Origin: Vicingus sp036171675
GTDB lineage: Bacteria > Bacteroidota > Bacteroidia > Flavobacteriales_E > Vicingaceae
NCBI GenBank assembly: GCA_036171675.1
Contig: JAVHRO010000158.1
Span: 1 to 64,000 of the forward strand
Direction of reading: 5' to 3'
DNA length: 64,000 nt
Below the pieces are notes generated by a model. That model was not told the DNA's origin. It made no database searches and saw only the letters and a list, made by a program, of their open reading frames with translations. This document shows positions 55,479 to 63,974 of this stretch, in pieces; positions within the stretch are counted from its first letter, which is position 1; every line of letters begins with the position of its first letter. The translations under genes were made by a program, and so were the position numbers.

Positions 55479-57110
55479 TTAATAATGACATTTTGCACAT
55501 TCCCATCCACCCATTTCTGCAACGGTAAGTTTTCCGTCACCCAACCATTTATCTTTGTATTCTTGAGTCATTCTTTTGTGCATTTCCTCGTAATATCCAT
55601 TCCCTTTTCCATCATTATTTACGCCTGTATTATCATGGCATTGAATACACCATTTCATCGTTAATGGAGCAAATTGTTCAACAACATCCATTTTAGCAAC
55701 ATCACCATGACAAGTTTGGCAAGCCTGTTTACCCATAGTAACGTGTTGAGCATGGCTAAAAAAGGCGTGATCGGGTAAATTATGAACTTTAATCCATTTT
55801 ACAGGAGTAGGATTATTTCCATAAGTCAATTTTTGAGTATCATAATCTATTGCTTGATAAAGTTTTTTTACTTCATCCGTCATTGAAAACTGAGCTCCAT
55901 TATACATAAATGTTTTTCCGTTAGAACCATCAATATATTTATGACAATTCATACAAACGTTTAATGAAGGTATACCCGATGTTTTACTTTTTCGAGCACT
56001 TGAATGACAATAATTACAATCTATTTTATTGTCGCCAGCATGAACTTTGTGTGAAAACTTAATAGGCTGTTCAGGTTTAAATCCAGTATGAACTCCAATT
56101 GTAAAGGCTCCGTCCATTAATTTAACTAATCCTGTAAAAAATAATATTATAATAAGAACAGCAACAACACCTTTATTTTTTGAAATGGTATGTTTAACCG
56201 ATTGAATAAATGTTGTTGGTCCTACATAATCAACACCTTCTTTTTCAGCAGCAAGTTTTGCAAGGTTAACCCTAGGTTTATTTAAGAAAATTATTAATGG
56301 AATTAAAATAACAATAATTATGATTAATATTATAAATATTGACGAGGTTGATTCCTTTCCATCTTCGGCGACAACATCTTGAGTAGCACTTGGTGTATCT
56401 ACTTTAGCAGCTGCTTGTGGCGGATTTTTAATATATGCAATAACTGCTTTAATTTCGTCAGGGCTTAATGCCTGAGCTGGCATTGGTATTTTATTATTTT
56501 GCTCAAATACAGCTTTAGCATCAGCATCACCACTTGCAATTAAGTCGGCAGAATTCGTAACCCATTTAATTATCCATTCTTCACTACGTCTGTCGCAAAC
56601 TCCTTTCAATCCAGGACCAACAATTTTATTGTCGCCAATACTATGACACGCTGAACATATCGTTTTAAAAAGTTTCTCTCCTAATAATTCTTGCTCTGTA
56701 GCTCCAGAAACAGTGGTCACAGTTCCAGCACTAGCAGTTACTTCTGCATTTGGATTGGCTAAATAATCATACAATAAAGTCAACTGTTCGTCAGTTAAAT
56801 TTTGTGGGGGCATTGGAATTTTAAACTCATCAAAAATAGCTTTCGCATCTGCATCTCCACTGGCAATAAATTCTGTTGAATTTTTTACCCATTTCATAAA
56901 CCATTCCTTACTTCTTTTATTGGTAACCCCTTCCAATCCAGGCCCTACTAATCTAGCAGCCGTTACGTTATGGCACGCCGAACAATTGGCTTTGAATAAA
57001 TCTTTACCGCTTTGTGCGAATAAAGAAGTTTGAGCAAAAAGTGAAACAATCGCTAAAATTGATAATTTAATCACAATTGTTTTTTTTACCTTTGTTATTA
57101 TCTTATTCAT
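55479..57110 (-). CDS. actA: Alternative Complex III subunit ActA with two extra N-terminal cytochrome c domains
   Basis: 543 residues, seven CxxCH heme motifs at 43-47, 152-156, 365-369, 386-390, 464-468, 488-492 and 538-542. The last five form the pentaheme ActA domain. The first two lie in tandem monoheme cytochrome c domains (about 35-120 and 143-230) that are clear duplicates of one another (GPGLxGVxxRRSxEW, SGDADAKA, IPMPxQxL). Signal peptide 1-33 (ending SLFAQ); TM helices at about 257-277 and 315-333. First gene of the act operon; the extra hemes may serve as tethered electron carriers to the oxidase. Confidence 0.96.
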   Translation of the reverse strand: MNKIITKVKKTIVIKLSILAIVSLFAQTSLFAQSGKDLFKANCSACHNVTAARLVGPGLEGVTNKRSKEWFMKWVKNSTEFIASGDADAKAIFDEFKIPMPPQNLTDEQLTLLYDYLANPNAEVTASAGTVTTVSGATEQELLGEKLFKTICSACHSIGDNKIVGPGLKGVCDRRSEEWIIKWVTNSADLIASGDADAKAVFEQNNKIPMPAQALSPDEIKAVIAYIKNPPQAAAKVDTPSATQDVVAEDGKESTSSIFIILIIIIVILIPLIIFLNKPRVNLAKLAAEKEGVDYVGPTTFIQSVKHTISKNKGVVAVLIIILFFTGLVKLMDGAFTIGVHTGFKPEQPIKFSHKVHAGDNKIDCNYCHSSARKSKTSGIPSLNVCMNCHKYIDGSNGKTFMYNGAQFSMTDEVKKLYQAIDYDTQKLTYGNNPTPVKWIKVHNLPDHAFFSHAQHVTMGKQACQTCHGDVAKMDVVEQFAPLTMKWCIQCHDNTGVNNDGKGNGYYEEMHKRMTQEYKDKWLGDGKLTVAEMGGWECAKCHY

Positions 57111-57158
57111 ACTAAAATAGTTACAATAATATTAAGAATTCTGTTAGTTCAAAGTCTG

Positions 57159-57166
57159 CAAATTTA
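57159..57166 (-). promoter_or_regulatory. Putative -7 box (TAAATTTG) of the act-cox operon
   Basis: Reverse complement of CAAATTTA; matches TAnnTTTG, about 45 nt before the actA start. No -33 TTTG is visible, which could mean activator dependence. Confidence 0.4.
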
Positions 57167-57282
57167 AAGGAATGGAAGTTTTTTTACTATATTATTTAAA
57201 TAAATTATTCCATTATGTTTTTAATTTAGAATGATTCTAAATAATAAAAATGATTTACATCAATTTTTGATAAAGTTTTTTT

Positions 57283-57333
57283 AGTTATACAACACAATAA
57301 AATCAGTTATAAATACCATAATAATGAGTTATA
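57283..57333 (+). promoter_or_regulatory. Three AGTTATA boxes at 22-bp intervals upstream of the SPOR gene promoter
   Basis: AGTTATA at 57283-57289, 57305-57311 and 57327-57333, starts exactly 22 bp apart (two helical turns). The array ends 8 bp before the -33 TTTG. It looks like a binding array for an activator that contacts one face of the DNA. Confidence 0.45.
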
Positions 57334-57341
57334 CAGTATAA

Positions 57342-57371
57342 TTTGTATTTCATTTATTTGCTTTATCTTTG
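57342..57371 (+). promoter_or_regulatory. Promoter of the SPOR-domain gene
   Basis: TTTG (57342-57345), 18-nt spacer, TATCTTTG (57364-57371): the best match in this window to the Bacteroidota -33/-7 consensus. Predicted start of transcription near 57376, leader about 16 nt. Confidence 0.65.
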
Positions 57372-57391
57372 TATCAAAATATTTAATAGGA

Positions 57392-57802
57392 ATGGTCAAT
57401 CGAATTTTTTTATTATCAATTTTAACCTTGCTTTATATTTCATTATTTAGCCAAACAACCCATAATTCAGATTCGATAATTGAAGTAAAGGTCATAAAAG
57501 ACGCTAGAATTGATGATATTCTCTCCTCCTATAAAAAATCATTTGTAATGAATGGGTACAGAATTCAAATATATTCCGACAACAAAAAACAAGCGGCAAG
57601 AGATGAAAAAGCAAAATTTTTAAGCTCTTTTTCGGGAGTTAAAGCACATGAAATCTACCAACAACCTTACTTTAAAATTAGAGTTGGTGATTTTAAAACA
57701 AAACTTGAAGCTTATAAATTTCAGCGTGAAATTTATTTACAATTTCCTAACAGTTTTATCGTTAAAGATGAAATTGACATTAATGAGTTAATTAATGATT
57801 AA
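57392..57802 (+). CDS. SPOR domain-containing secreted protein
   Basis: 136 residues. Signal peptide MVNRIFLLSILTLLYISLFSQ, then a short linker and a SPOR domain (about 52-130: YRIQIYSDNKKQAARDEKAKFLSSF, QQPYFKIRVGDFKTKLEAYKFQREI). SPOR domains bind glycan strands stripped of peptide stems at division sites. It carries no other domain, so it may be a periplasmic division or envelope accessory protein. Own promoter and own bidirectional terminator; divergent from actA. Confidence 0.88.
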   Translation: MVNRIFLLSILTLLYISLFSQTTHNSDSIIEVKVIKDARIDDILSSYKKSFVMNGYRIQIYSDNKKQAARDEKAKFLSSFSGVKAHEIYQQPYFKIRVGDFKTKLEAYKFQREIYLQFPNSFIVKDEIDINELIND

Positions 57803-57839
57803 AAAAAATCCAGTATTGAAAAACAATACTGGATTTTTT
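57803..57839. terminator. Bidirectional terminator between the SPOR gene and the zinc-ribbon gene
   Basis: Perfect 16-bp stem AAAAAATCCAGTATTG (57803-57818) and CAATACTGGATTTTTT (57824-57839), loop AAAAA. Confidence 0.9.
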
Positions 57840-57855
57840 AATCAATCGTATTAGA

Positions 57856-58674
57856 TTATGCTTCTTCCTCAAAATCAACCGCTCTAGCTTTTGACAAACG
57901 TTTTTTAGGTTTAGCATCTTCAGAAATTTCAACGTAATTTGGATCGAATGATGAATCTACAAGTATTCTACCACAATGTTCACAAACCAATACTTTTTTA
58001 TGCATTTTAATATCTAATTGACGTTGAGGTGGTATTGAATTAAAACAACCTCCGCAAGAATCTCTTTGAATAGTAACAACTCCTAAACCGTTTCTAGCGT
58101 TAGAACGTATTCTATGGTATGCTTTTAATAATCTTTCATCAATCACCTTTTCGGCTGCTTCAGATTTTTTTATTAACGTTTGCTCATCAGCTTGAGTTTC
58201 TGAAGTTATTTCGTTCAATTCATTTTTCTTGTTTTGCAAGTCAATTTTACGACCATCAAGATATTCTGACGCTTCATTAATTTTTTCTTGTTTAGAAATC
58301 AATAAAAAACCACCTTCTTTAATTTTCTTTTCGGCTAATTCAATTTCTAATTTTTGGAATTCTATCTCTTTAGTGATTGCATCAAACTCTCTGTTATTTC
58401 TAACTTTATTTTGTTGCTCTTCGTATTTCTTTATTAAATGATTAGAATCGGTTATAGCGTTTTTTTTATTGGCTAATTCAATTTTTAAATTTTCAATTTC
58501 AGAAGTTAAATTTCCAAGCCTCATTTCTAAACCTACAACTTCATCTTCTAGATCTTGAACCTCAAGAGGTAATTCTCCTCTTATCGTACGTATTTTGTCT
58601 ATAGTAGAATCAATCATTTGTAAATCATACAATGCTCTTAATTTTTCTTCTACTGTAACTTCTTTTTTTGCCAT
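57856..58674 (-). CDS. Coiled-coil protein with C4 zinc ribbon (DUF164/CdsZ-like)
   Basis: 272 residues. A long antiparallel coiled coil (about 25-185; heptad-rich EDEVVGLEMRLGNLTSEIENLK) followed by a zinc ribbon with CGGC and CEHCG (about 205-240) and a basic tail. This matches the C4-type zinc-ribbon family formerly DUF164; homologues are linked to type III secretion in chlamydiae, but the general function is unclear. It starts 1 bp after the Nif3-like gene, a pairing seen in many Bacteroidota. Confidence 0.9.
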   Translation of the reverse strand: MAKKEVTVEEKLRALYDLQMIDSTIDKIRTIRGELPLEVQDLEDEVVGLEMRLGNLTSEIENLKIELANKKNAITDSNHLIKKYEEQQNKVRNNREFDAITKEIEFQKLEIELAEKKIKEGGFLLISKQEKINEASEYLDGRKIDLQNKKNELNEITSETQADEQTLIKKSEAAEKVIDERLLKAYHRIRSNARNGLGVVTIQRDSCGGCFNSIPPQRQLDIKMHKKVLVCEHCGRILVDSSFDPNYVEISEDAKPKKRLSKARAVDFEEEA

Positions 58675-58675
58675 A

Positions 58676-59767
58676 TTAAAGGTAATTAATTGGGTTTGTA
58701 TTTATTTCAGATAAACGAACGGCAAAATTAGTAATTTTTTTTGTAAGTATTTCATAAAAAATTTCACAAGTAAATTGTTCGCTTTCATAATGCCCCATAT
58801 CAGCGATAACTATGTTGTTTTCTGCATCAAAAAATTGATGATATTTAAAGTCAGCCGAAATAAAGATATCTGCACCCGATTTAATCGCATCATTTAATAA
58901 AAAGCTGCCAGAACCCCCACAAAGAGCTACTTTTTGTATGTTTTTATTTCGTAACGCAGTATATCTAATTCCGTTTGCATGAAAAGTTTGTTTAATAAAT
59001 TTTAAAAATTCAAGTTCATTCATCGATTGTTCTAAATCACCCACCACACCAATTCCTACATTTTGATAATTTTCTAAATGATAAATATCGTAAGCCACTT
59101 CTTCGTAAGGATGAACCTTTAACATTGCTTCAATGATTTGATTTACTTTATGAGATTCTGCTACAACTTCAATTTTTACTTCTTCTTCTAAATGTAATTT
59201 ATCAATTTCGCCTACAAAAGGAGTTGCACCTTTGTTTGCTTTAAAAGTTCCAGTTCCGTTAGTATTAAAACTACATTCCGAATAATTTCCAATAGAACCT
59301 GCTCCATTTGCAAACAGTTCGTTTCTCACTTTATCGGCATGAGAAACAGGGCAAAAAACAACTATCTTTTTTAGTAACTGATTCTTTTTGGATAAAATCT
59401 GAACGTTTTTCAATCCTAGTTTTTCAGCAATTTTATAATTTACACCGTTTACAACACTGTCTAAATTGGTATGAGCAGCATAAATAGCCACATCATTTTT
59501 TATGGCTTTTATTACCGTTCGTTCAATGTAATTTTTGCCATTTATCTTTTTTATTCCAGAAAAAATAATGGGGTGATGTGCTACAATCAAATTGCATTTT
59601 TTATCGATGGCTTCCTGTACCACTTCTTCGGTACTATCCAAACAGATTAAAACACCAGTAACAGCTGTAGAATTATTTCCAACAATTAATCCTGCATTAT
59701 CATAACTTTCTTGATAGGATAATGGGGCAAATTCTTCAATGATATTTATTATTTCTTGTATTTTCAT
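58676..59767 (-). CDS. Nif3-like dinuclear metal centre protein (YbgI family)
   Basis: 363 residues. Metal-ligand motifs: AHHPIIFSG (His-His, about 63-71), AAHTNLDSV (about 97-105) and C-terminal ADMGHYESEQ. The middle insertion (about 130-230) is the extra domain found in the long Nif3 members. The biochemical role is unsettled; older names as GTP cyclohydrolase type 2 are not well supported. First gene of a two-gene operon with the zinc-ribbon protein. Confidence 0.92.
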   Translation of the reverse strand: MKIQEIINIIEEFAPLSYQESYDNAGLIVGNNSTAVTGVLICLDSTEEVVQEAIDKKCNLIVAHHPIIFSGIKKINGKNYIERTVIKAIKNDVAIYAAHTNLDSVVNGVNYKIAEKLGLKNVQILSKKNQLLKKIVVFCPVSHADKVRNELFANGAGSIGNYSECSFNTNGTGTFKANKGATPFVGEIDKLHLEEEVKIEVVAESHKVNQIIEAMLKVHPYEEVAYDIYHLENYQNVGIGVVGDLEQSMNELEFLKFIKQTFHANGIRYTALRNKNIQKVALCGGSGSFLLNDAIKSGADIFISADFKYHQFFDAENNIVIADMGHYESEQFTCEIFYEILTKKITNFAVRLSEINTNPINYL

Positions 59768-59787
59768 TTTCTAAAATTTATGGGATT

Positions 59788-59795
59788 CAAATGTA
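59788..59795 (-). promoter_or_regulatory. Putative -7 box (TACATTTG) of the Nif3-like/zinc-ribbon operon
   Basis: Reverse complement of CAAATGTA; leader about 16 nt to the ATG at 59767. The nearest CAAA (59822) is too far for a standard -33. Confidence 0.35.
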
Positions 59796-59829
59796 ATTGA
59801 TTTGTTACTATATTACCCCATCAAAAAAC

Positions 59830-60984
59830 CTATAAAATTGCAGCAACATCTTTCCATGAAACAATTGTTTCATTACTTCTTTTTTGGGTCGTATCTTGTG
59901 TATTGTACAAGTAGTGGCTTAAAATTAATTTTTTTTCCAAGCCATCTAAATAATGTAATGCTTTTATAAAATCGCTTTTTACTGTTTCTGAGGCTTTAAA
60001 TTCAACACATTTAACTTGCTGCCCTTGCTCAATAATAAGGTCAATTTCATGTCCATTACTATCTCTCCAAAAGTAATAATTGTGTTTTATGCCTAAATTT
60101 TTATGAGACTTTAATAGCTCTAATAACCCATAGTTTTTAAATAATGCTCCTTTATAGTTAGAAAGTATTAACTCTTCCGATGTTTCAATTCCTAATAAAT
60201 AGGCAACTAAACCTATATCATAGAAATACAATTTTGGAGTTTTTACAATTCTTTTTGAAAAATTTTTATGCCATGGAGGAAGGGTAAAAACAATGTAACT
60301 AGCTTCTAAAATTGACAACCATCTTTGTACCGTTTTTACATCAATACCTAAGTTTTTAGATATGCTGTTTGCATTGAATAACTGCCCAACATGATGAGCC
60401 AAAAGCATCATAAATTTCCTGAATAAGGTTAAATCTTGAACATTGATTATACTTCTAACATCTCTTTCTATATATGTTTGGATATACTGTCCATAAAAAT
60501 CTTGCGGATGAATTCCTTTATCATAAACCCTTGGATAACTTCCAACAACCATTTCTTCATACACGGTTTGTTCTTTAACACTTGCTATTTCTTTGTGATT
60601 TAGTGGCAACAACTCCATCATATAAACCCTACCTGCTAAACTTTGTGTAATTTTCTCTAGTAGCAAAAAGTTTTGAGAGCCACTTAAAATATATTGCCCT
60701 GTAACATTAGCATCATCAACTAGTTGTTGAATGTATGAAAAAAGTTGTGGAGCATTTTGAGCTTCATCAATAATTACATACTTGTCATAAACTTTTAAAA
60801 AACCTTTTGGGTCGGAAGTAGCAAAATACAACATGTCAGGGTTTTCTAGCGACACGTACCTGTAAGTCGGAAAAGCTATTTTACACAAGGTTGTTTTTCC
60901 AGACTGCCTCGGTCCTGTAAAAACTAACACAGGAAATTTTTGAGCCATTTCTATGACTTTCTTCTTTGCAAAACGATTTATCAT
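59830..60984 (-). CDS. AAA+ ATPase with DUF4143 domain
   Basis: 384 residues. Walker A GPRQSGKTTL (about 20-29), Walker B VIIDEAQNAP (about 68-77), then a winged-helix region (about 200-235, SISKNLGIDVKTVQRWLSILE). The C-terminal DUF4143 part has a PD-(D/E)xK-like signature, HEIDLIIEQGQQVKCVEFKAS. These ATPases are common, variably distributed accessory genes whose cellular role is not known. It stands alone between the Nif3 unit and a hairpin-rich non-coding stretch. A TAGCTTTG box 4 nt before the ATG suggests a leaderless mRNA. Confidence 0.9.
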   Translation of the reverse strand: MINRFAKKKVIEMAQKFPVLVFTGPRQSGKTTLCKIAFPTYRYVSLENPDMLYFATSDPKGFLKVYDKYVIIDEAQNAPQLFSYIQQLVDDANVTGQYILSGSQNFLLLEKITQSLAGRVYMMELLPLNHKEIASVKEQTVYEEMVVGSYPRVYDKGIHPQDFYGQYIQTYIERDVRSIINVQDLTLFRKFMMLLAHHVGQLFNANSISKNLGIDVKTVQRWLSILEASYIVFTLPPWHKNFSKRIVKTPKLYFYDIGLVAYLLGIETSEELILSNYKGALFKNYGLLELLKSHKNLGIKHNYYFWRDSNGHEIDLIIEQGQQVKCVEFKASETVKSDFIKALHYLDGLEKKLILSHYLYNTQDTTQKRSNETIVSWKDVAAIL

Positions 60985-60988
60985 ATCA

Positions 60989-60996
60989 CAAAGCTA
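60989..60996 (-). promoter_or_regulatory. Putative -7 box (TAGCTTTG) of the DUF4143 ATPase gene, 4 nt before the start
   Basis: Full match to TAnnTTTG, positioned like the ruvB box, so transcription would start at the ATG (60984). Confidence 0.45.
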
Positions 60997-61005
60997 AGTA
61001 TTAAT

Positions 61006-61045
61006 TATGTAATTTTGGTATTTATGCTATGTAATTTTGGTATTT
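61006..61045 (-). repeat. Two 18-bp direct repeats with 22-bp period upstream of the ATPase gene
   Basis: TATGTAATTTTGGTATTT at 61006-61023 and again at 61028-61045, identical. Relative to the presumed transcription start they cover about -22 to -39 and -44 to -61, as an operator pair could. Confidence 0.55.
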
Positions 61046-61404
61046 TGTTTGAATAAGTAGCTTAAAGCGGCACTAAAACTACGCACTAAAACAAACATAA
61101 TACTCACTCGGCACAGCCAAGCGAGTGAGTGAGAGTAATCACCTTATTACAAACACAATTAATAAAATAAATATCCCACAATTCTACAAATTGCTTTCGT
61201 CTAACCACTTTCCTGACGCAGTGCAACGAAGTTCAGGAATCCAGTTTATACAGCTAAATTTCTGCTGGAGTATGGTTTCATGTCTAGATTATCAATACTT
61301 TTTTATTTTAGATTAATGTATTGATGAGACTTCGTTTTCCTGCCTTCGCAGGAAAGTGGGCGGCGAAAAAAATTCGACCATAAAGATAGAATGACGACTA
61401 ATAA

Positions 61405-61434
61405 AAAATGCCCCACTTTTCAGTGAGGCATTTT
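61405..61434 (-). terminator. Terminator of the aconitase gene
   Basis: Stem AAAATGCCCCACT (61405-61417) and AGTGAGGCATTTT (61422-61434), one G-U pair, loop TTTC, followed leftward by a T-run; 17 bp after the stop. Confidence 0.85.
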
Positions 61435-61450
61435 ATCGTTTTATCATTTA

Positions 61451-63724
61451 TTATGCCTTAGCAGCTTCCAATTTAATTAAATTCAACGCAGAACCTGCTC
61501 TGTACCAATCAATTTGTTGAGCATTGTAGGTATGATTTAGTTTAATGGTTTCTTTGTTTCCATTAGCATGAGCCAATTCTAAGGTCAATTGTTTTCCAGG
61601 TGCAAAATCCTTTAAATCAACAAAGTTAAACGTATCATCTTCTTTGATTTTATCGTAGTCTGCTTCGTTGGCAAAAGTCAATCCTAACATTCCTTGTTTT
61701 TTAAGGTTGGTTTCGTGAATACGTGCAAACGATTTAACAATAACAGCAACCACACCTAAATGACGAGGTTCCATAGCCGCATGTTCTCTCGAAGAACCTT
61801 CCCCATAATTTTGGTCGCCCACCACAATACTTGGAACTCCTGCAGCTTTATATGCTCTTGCTGTAGCAGGAACTTCTCCTTTAGCACCAGTTAATTGGTT
61901 GACTACTTCGTTGGTTGCACCTCCAAAAGCATTTACCGCACCAATTAAACAGTTATTAGAAATATTATCTAAATGACCTCTGTATTGTAACCATGGACCA
62001 GCCATAGAAATATGGTCGGTAGTACATTTACCTTGTGCTTTGATTAATAATTTAGCACCTGTAATATTTAATCCGTTCCAAGGAGTAAAAGATGCTAACA
62101 ATTGTAACCTTGTTGAATCTGGAGCAACCTTCACCACCACTTTACTTCCATCTGTTGCAGGTGCTTGATATCCATTATCATCAACAGCAAAACCTTTTGG
62201 AGGTAACTCAAATCCTTTTGGTTCGGCTAATTTTACTTGCTCTCCTTTTTGATTTGTCAACGTATCAGTAATTGGATTAAAATCTAATTTTCCTGAAATA
62301 GCAATAGCAGCAACCATTTCTGGCGAGGCAACAAAAGCATGTGTATTCGGATTTCCATCGGCACGTTTTGCAAAGTTTCTGTTAAAGGAATGGACAATAG
62401 AATTTTTTTCTTTTTTCTCAGCACCTGGTCTGTCCCATTGTCCGATACACGGTCCACAAGCATTGGTAAAAATTTTAGCAGATTCAAATTTATTAAACGT
62501 ATCAATTAAACCATCACGTTTTGCAGTAAAATACACTTGTTCAGAACCTGGGTTAATTCCTAAAATTGCTTTTGGTTTTACCCCTTTGCTTACCGCATCT
62601 TCAACAATAGAAGCAGCCCTGGTTAAATCCTCATAAGATGAGTTGGTACAAGAACCTATTAATGCCCATTCTACATTTGTTGGCCAATTGTTGGAAGTTG
62701 CTTTTGCTTTCATTTCTGCAACTGGAGTAGCCAAATCGGGAGTAAAAGGTCCGTTTAAATAAGGAGTTAACGTATTTAAATCAATTTCAATTACTTGGTC
62801 GAAATATTGCGTAGGGTTGGCATAAACCTCAGCATCACCTGTTAAATGTTCGGCAACTTTATCTGCCACAGCCACAACATCTTCCCTTCCGGTAGCTTTT
62901 AAATATCTTCTCATCGAATCATCATAACCAAAAGTAGAAGTGGTAGCTCCAATTTCTGCTCCCATGTTACAAATAGTTCCTTTTCCTGTACAAGAAAGTG
63001 ATTTTGCTCCTTCACCAAAATATTCTACAATAGCACCTGTACCACCTTTTACGGTTAATATTCCTGCAACTTTTAAGATAATATCTTTTGGAGCTGCCCA
63101 ACCGTTTAATTTACCAGTTAATTTTATACCAATTAATTTGGGCATTTTTAATTCCCAAGCCATGCCAGCCATTACATCAACTGCATCAGCACCACCAACT
63201 CCAATGGCAACCATTCCTAATCCGCCAGCATTAACAGTGTGCGAATCGGTTCCTATCATCATTCCACCAGGAAATGCATAATTTTCTAACACCACTTGAT
63301 GAATAATTCCAGCTCCCGGTTTCCAAAAACCAATACCATATTTATTACAAACGGAGCTTAAAAAGTCATAAACCTCTCCATTGGTATGTTTTGCAGTAGA
63401 TAAATCTGTTGCAGCACCTACTTTTGCTTGAATTAAATGGTCGGCATGTGCAGTAGAAGGCACAGCCACTTTAGCTCTGCCTGCCTGCATAAACTGCAAC
63501 AAAGCCATTTGAGCAGTAGCATCTTGCATAGCCACTCTATCAGGAGCAAAATCTACATACGATTTACCTCTATCGTAAGCTTGTTTTGCACTTCCCTCCC
63601 AAAGATGAGTGTAAAGTATTTTTTCGGCTAAGGTCAACGGTTTGCCAACTACCTTTCTTGCTGCCGCAACTCGCTCAGGATACTTTGCGTAAACAGCTTT
63701 TATCATTTCTATGTCAAATGCCAT
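61451..63724 (-). CDS. acn: Aconitate hydratase (mitochondrial-type)
   Basis: 757 residues, normal for the mitochondrial-type aconitase. It interconverts citrate and isocitrate in the TCA cycle. [4Fe-4S] ligands: Cys359 (IGSCTNSS), Cys423 and Cys426 (NACGPCIGQW). Substrate-site motifs: PSTAHADHLIQ (89-99), MIGTDSHTVNAGGLG (156-170), DQNYGEGSSREHAAMEPRHLG in the swivelling domain. Monocistronic in the visible part, with its own terminator. No convincing promoter box near the start was found. Confidence 0.97.
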   Translation of the reverse strand: MAFDIEMIKAVYAKYPERVAAARKVVGKPLTLAEKILYTHLWEGSAKQAYDRGKSYVDFAPDRVAMQDATAQMALLQFMQAGRAKVAVPSTAHADHLIQAKVGAATDLSTAKHTNGEVYDFLSSVCNKYGIGFWKPGAGIIHQVVLENYAFPGGMMIGTDSHTVNAGGLGMVAIGVGGADAVDVMAGMAWELKMPKLIGIKLTGKLNGWAAPKDIILKVAGILTVKGGTGAIVEYFGEGAKSLSCTGKGTICNMGAEIGATTSTFGYDDSMRRYLKATGREDVVAVADKVAEHLTGDAEVYANPTQYFDQVIEIDLNTLTPYLNGPFTPDLATPVAEMKAKATSNNWPTNVEWALIGSCTNSSYEDLTRAASIVEDAVSKGVKPKAILGINPGSEQVYFTAKRDGLIDTFNKFESAKIFTNACGPCIGQWDRPGAEKKEKNSIVHSFNRNFAKRADGNPNTHAFVASPEMVAAIAISGKLDFNPITDTLTNQKGEQVKLAEPKGFELPPKGFAVDDNGYQAPATDGSKVVVKVAPDSTRLQLLASFTPWNGLNITGAKLLIKAQGKCTTDHISMAGPWLQYRGHLDNISNNCLIGAVNAFGGATNEVVNQLTGAKGEVPATARAYKAAGVPSIVVGDQNYGEGSSREHAAMEPRHLGVVAVIVKSFARIHETNLKKQGMLGLTFANEADYDKIKEDDTFNFVDLKDFAPGKQLTLELAHANGNKETIKLNHTYNAQQIDWYRAGSALNLIKLEAAKA

Positions 63725-63966
63725 GATTTATAATTTTTTATATAGTTAATTTATGAATTATTTCGAAATAAAAACAATTGCTTTATATCATAACAGTTAG
63801 GATAAATGCTCTTACCAACGCCCTCTATTATCCAAATGGATATCCAACAAACTGTTTTGTGGTACAAATTTAATTTTTTTTTAAAATTGCACCATATTTT
63901 ATCTTAAAAGAATTATGCTGTTTTCATTATCCTTATATGGTATCGAAAATAGAACTTGATTTTTAT

Positions 63967-63974
63967 TACTTTTG
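63967..63974 (+). promoter_or_regulatory. Possible -7 box (TACTTTTG) of a gene running off the right edge
   Basis: An ATG at 63996 follows at a suitable distance, but only two codons are inside the window and no -33 box is present. The rest of 63725-64000 shows nothing else. Confidence 0.25.

Larger units (their letters stand above)
60985..61450. other. 466-bp intergenic stretch with three hairpins and a terminator, no gene
   Basis: Besides the promoter and direct repeats at the left end it holds a hairpin CTCACTCG/CGAGTGAG (61103-61129), an inverted repeat TTCCTGA/TCAGGAA (61210-61239) and a hairpin TTTCCTGC/GCAGGAAA with a CTTC loop (61336-61355). GCACTAAAAC occurs twice (about 61070 and 61083). 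The local GC content of the hairpins exceeds the surroundings. A 63-codon frame at 61125-61316 has no coding character. Possibly dispersed REP-like elements. Confidence 0.55.

Noticed and set aside
61125..61316. Small 63-codon reading frame in the intergenic region
   Set aside because: It crosses an inverted repeat, has no recognisable domain or signal, and its base use resembles the surrounding non-coding DNA.
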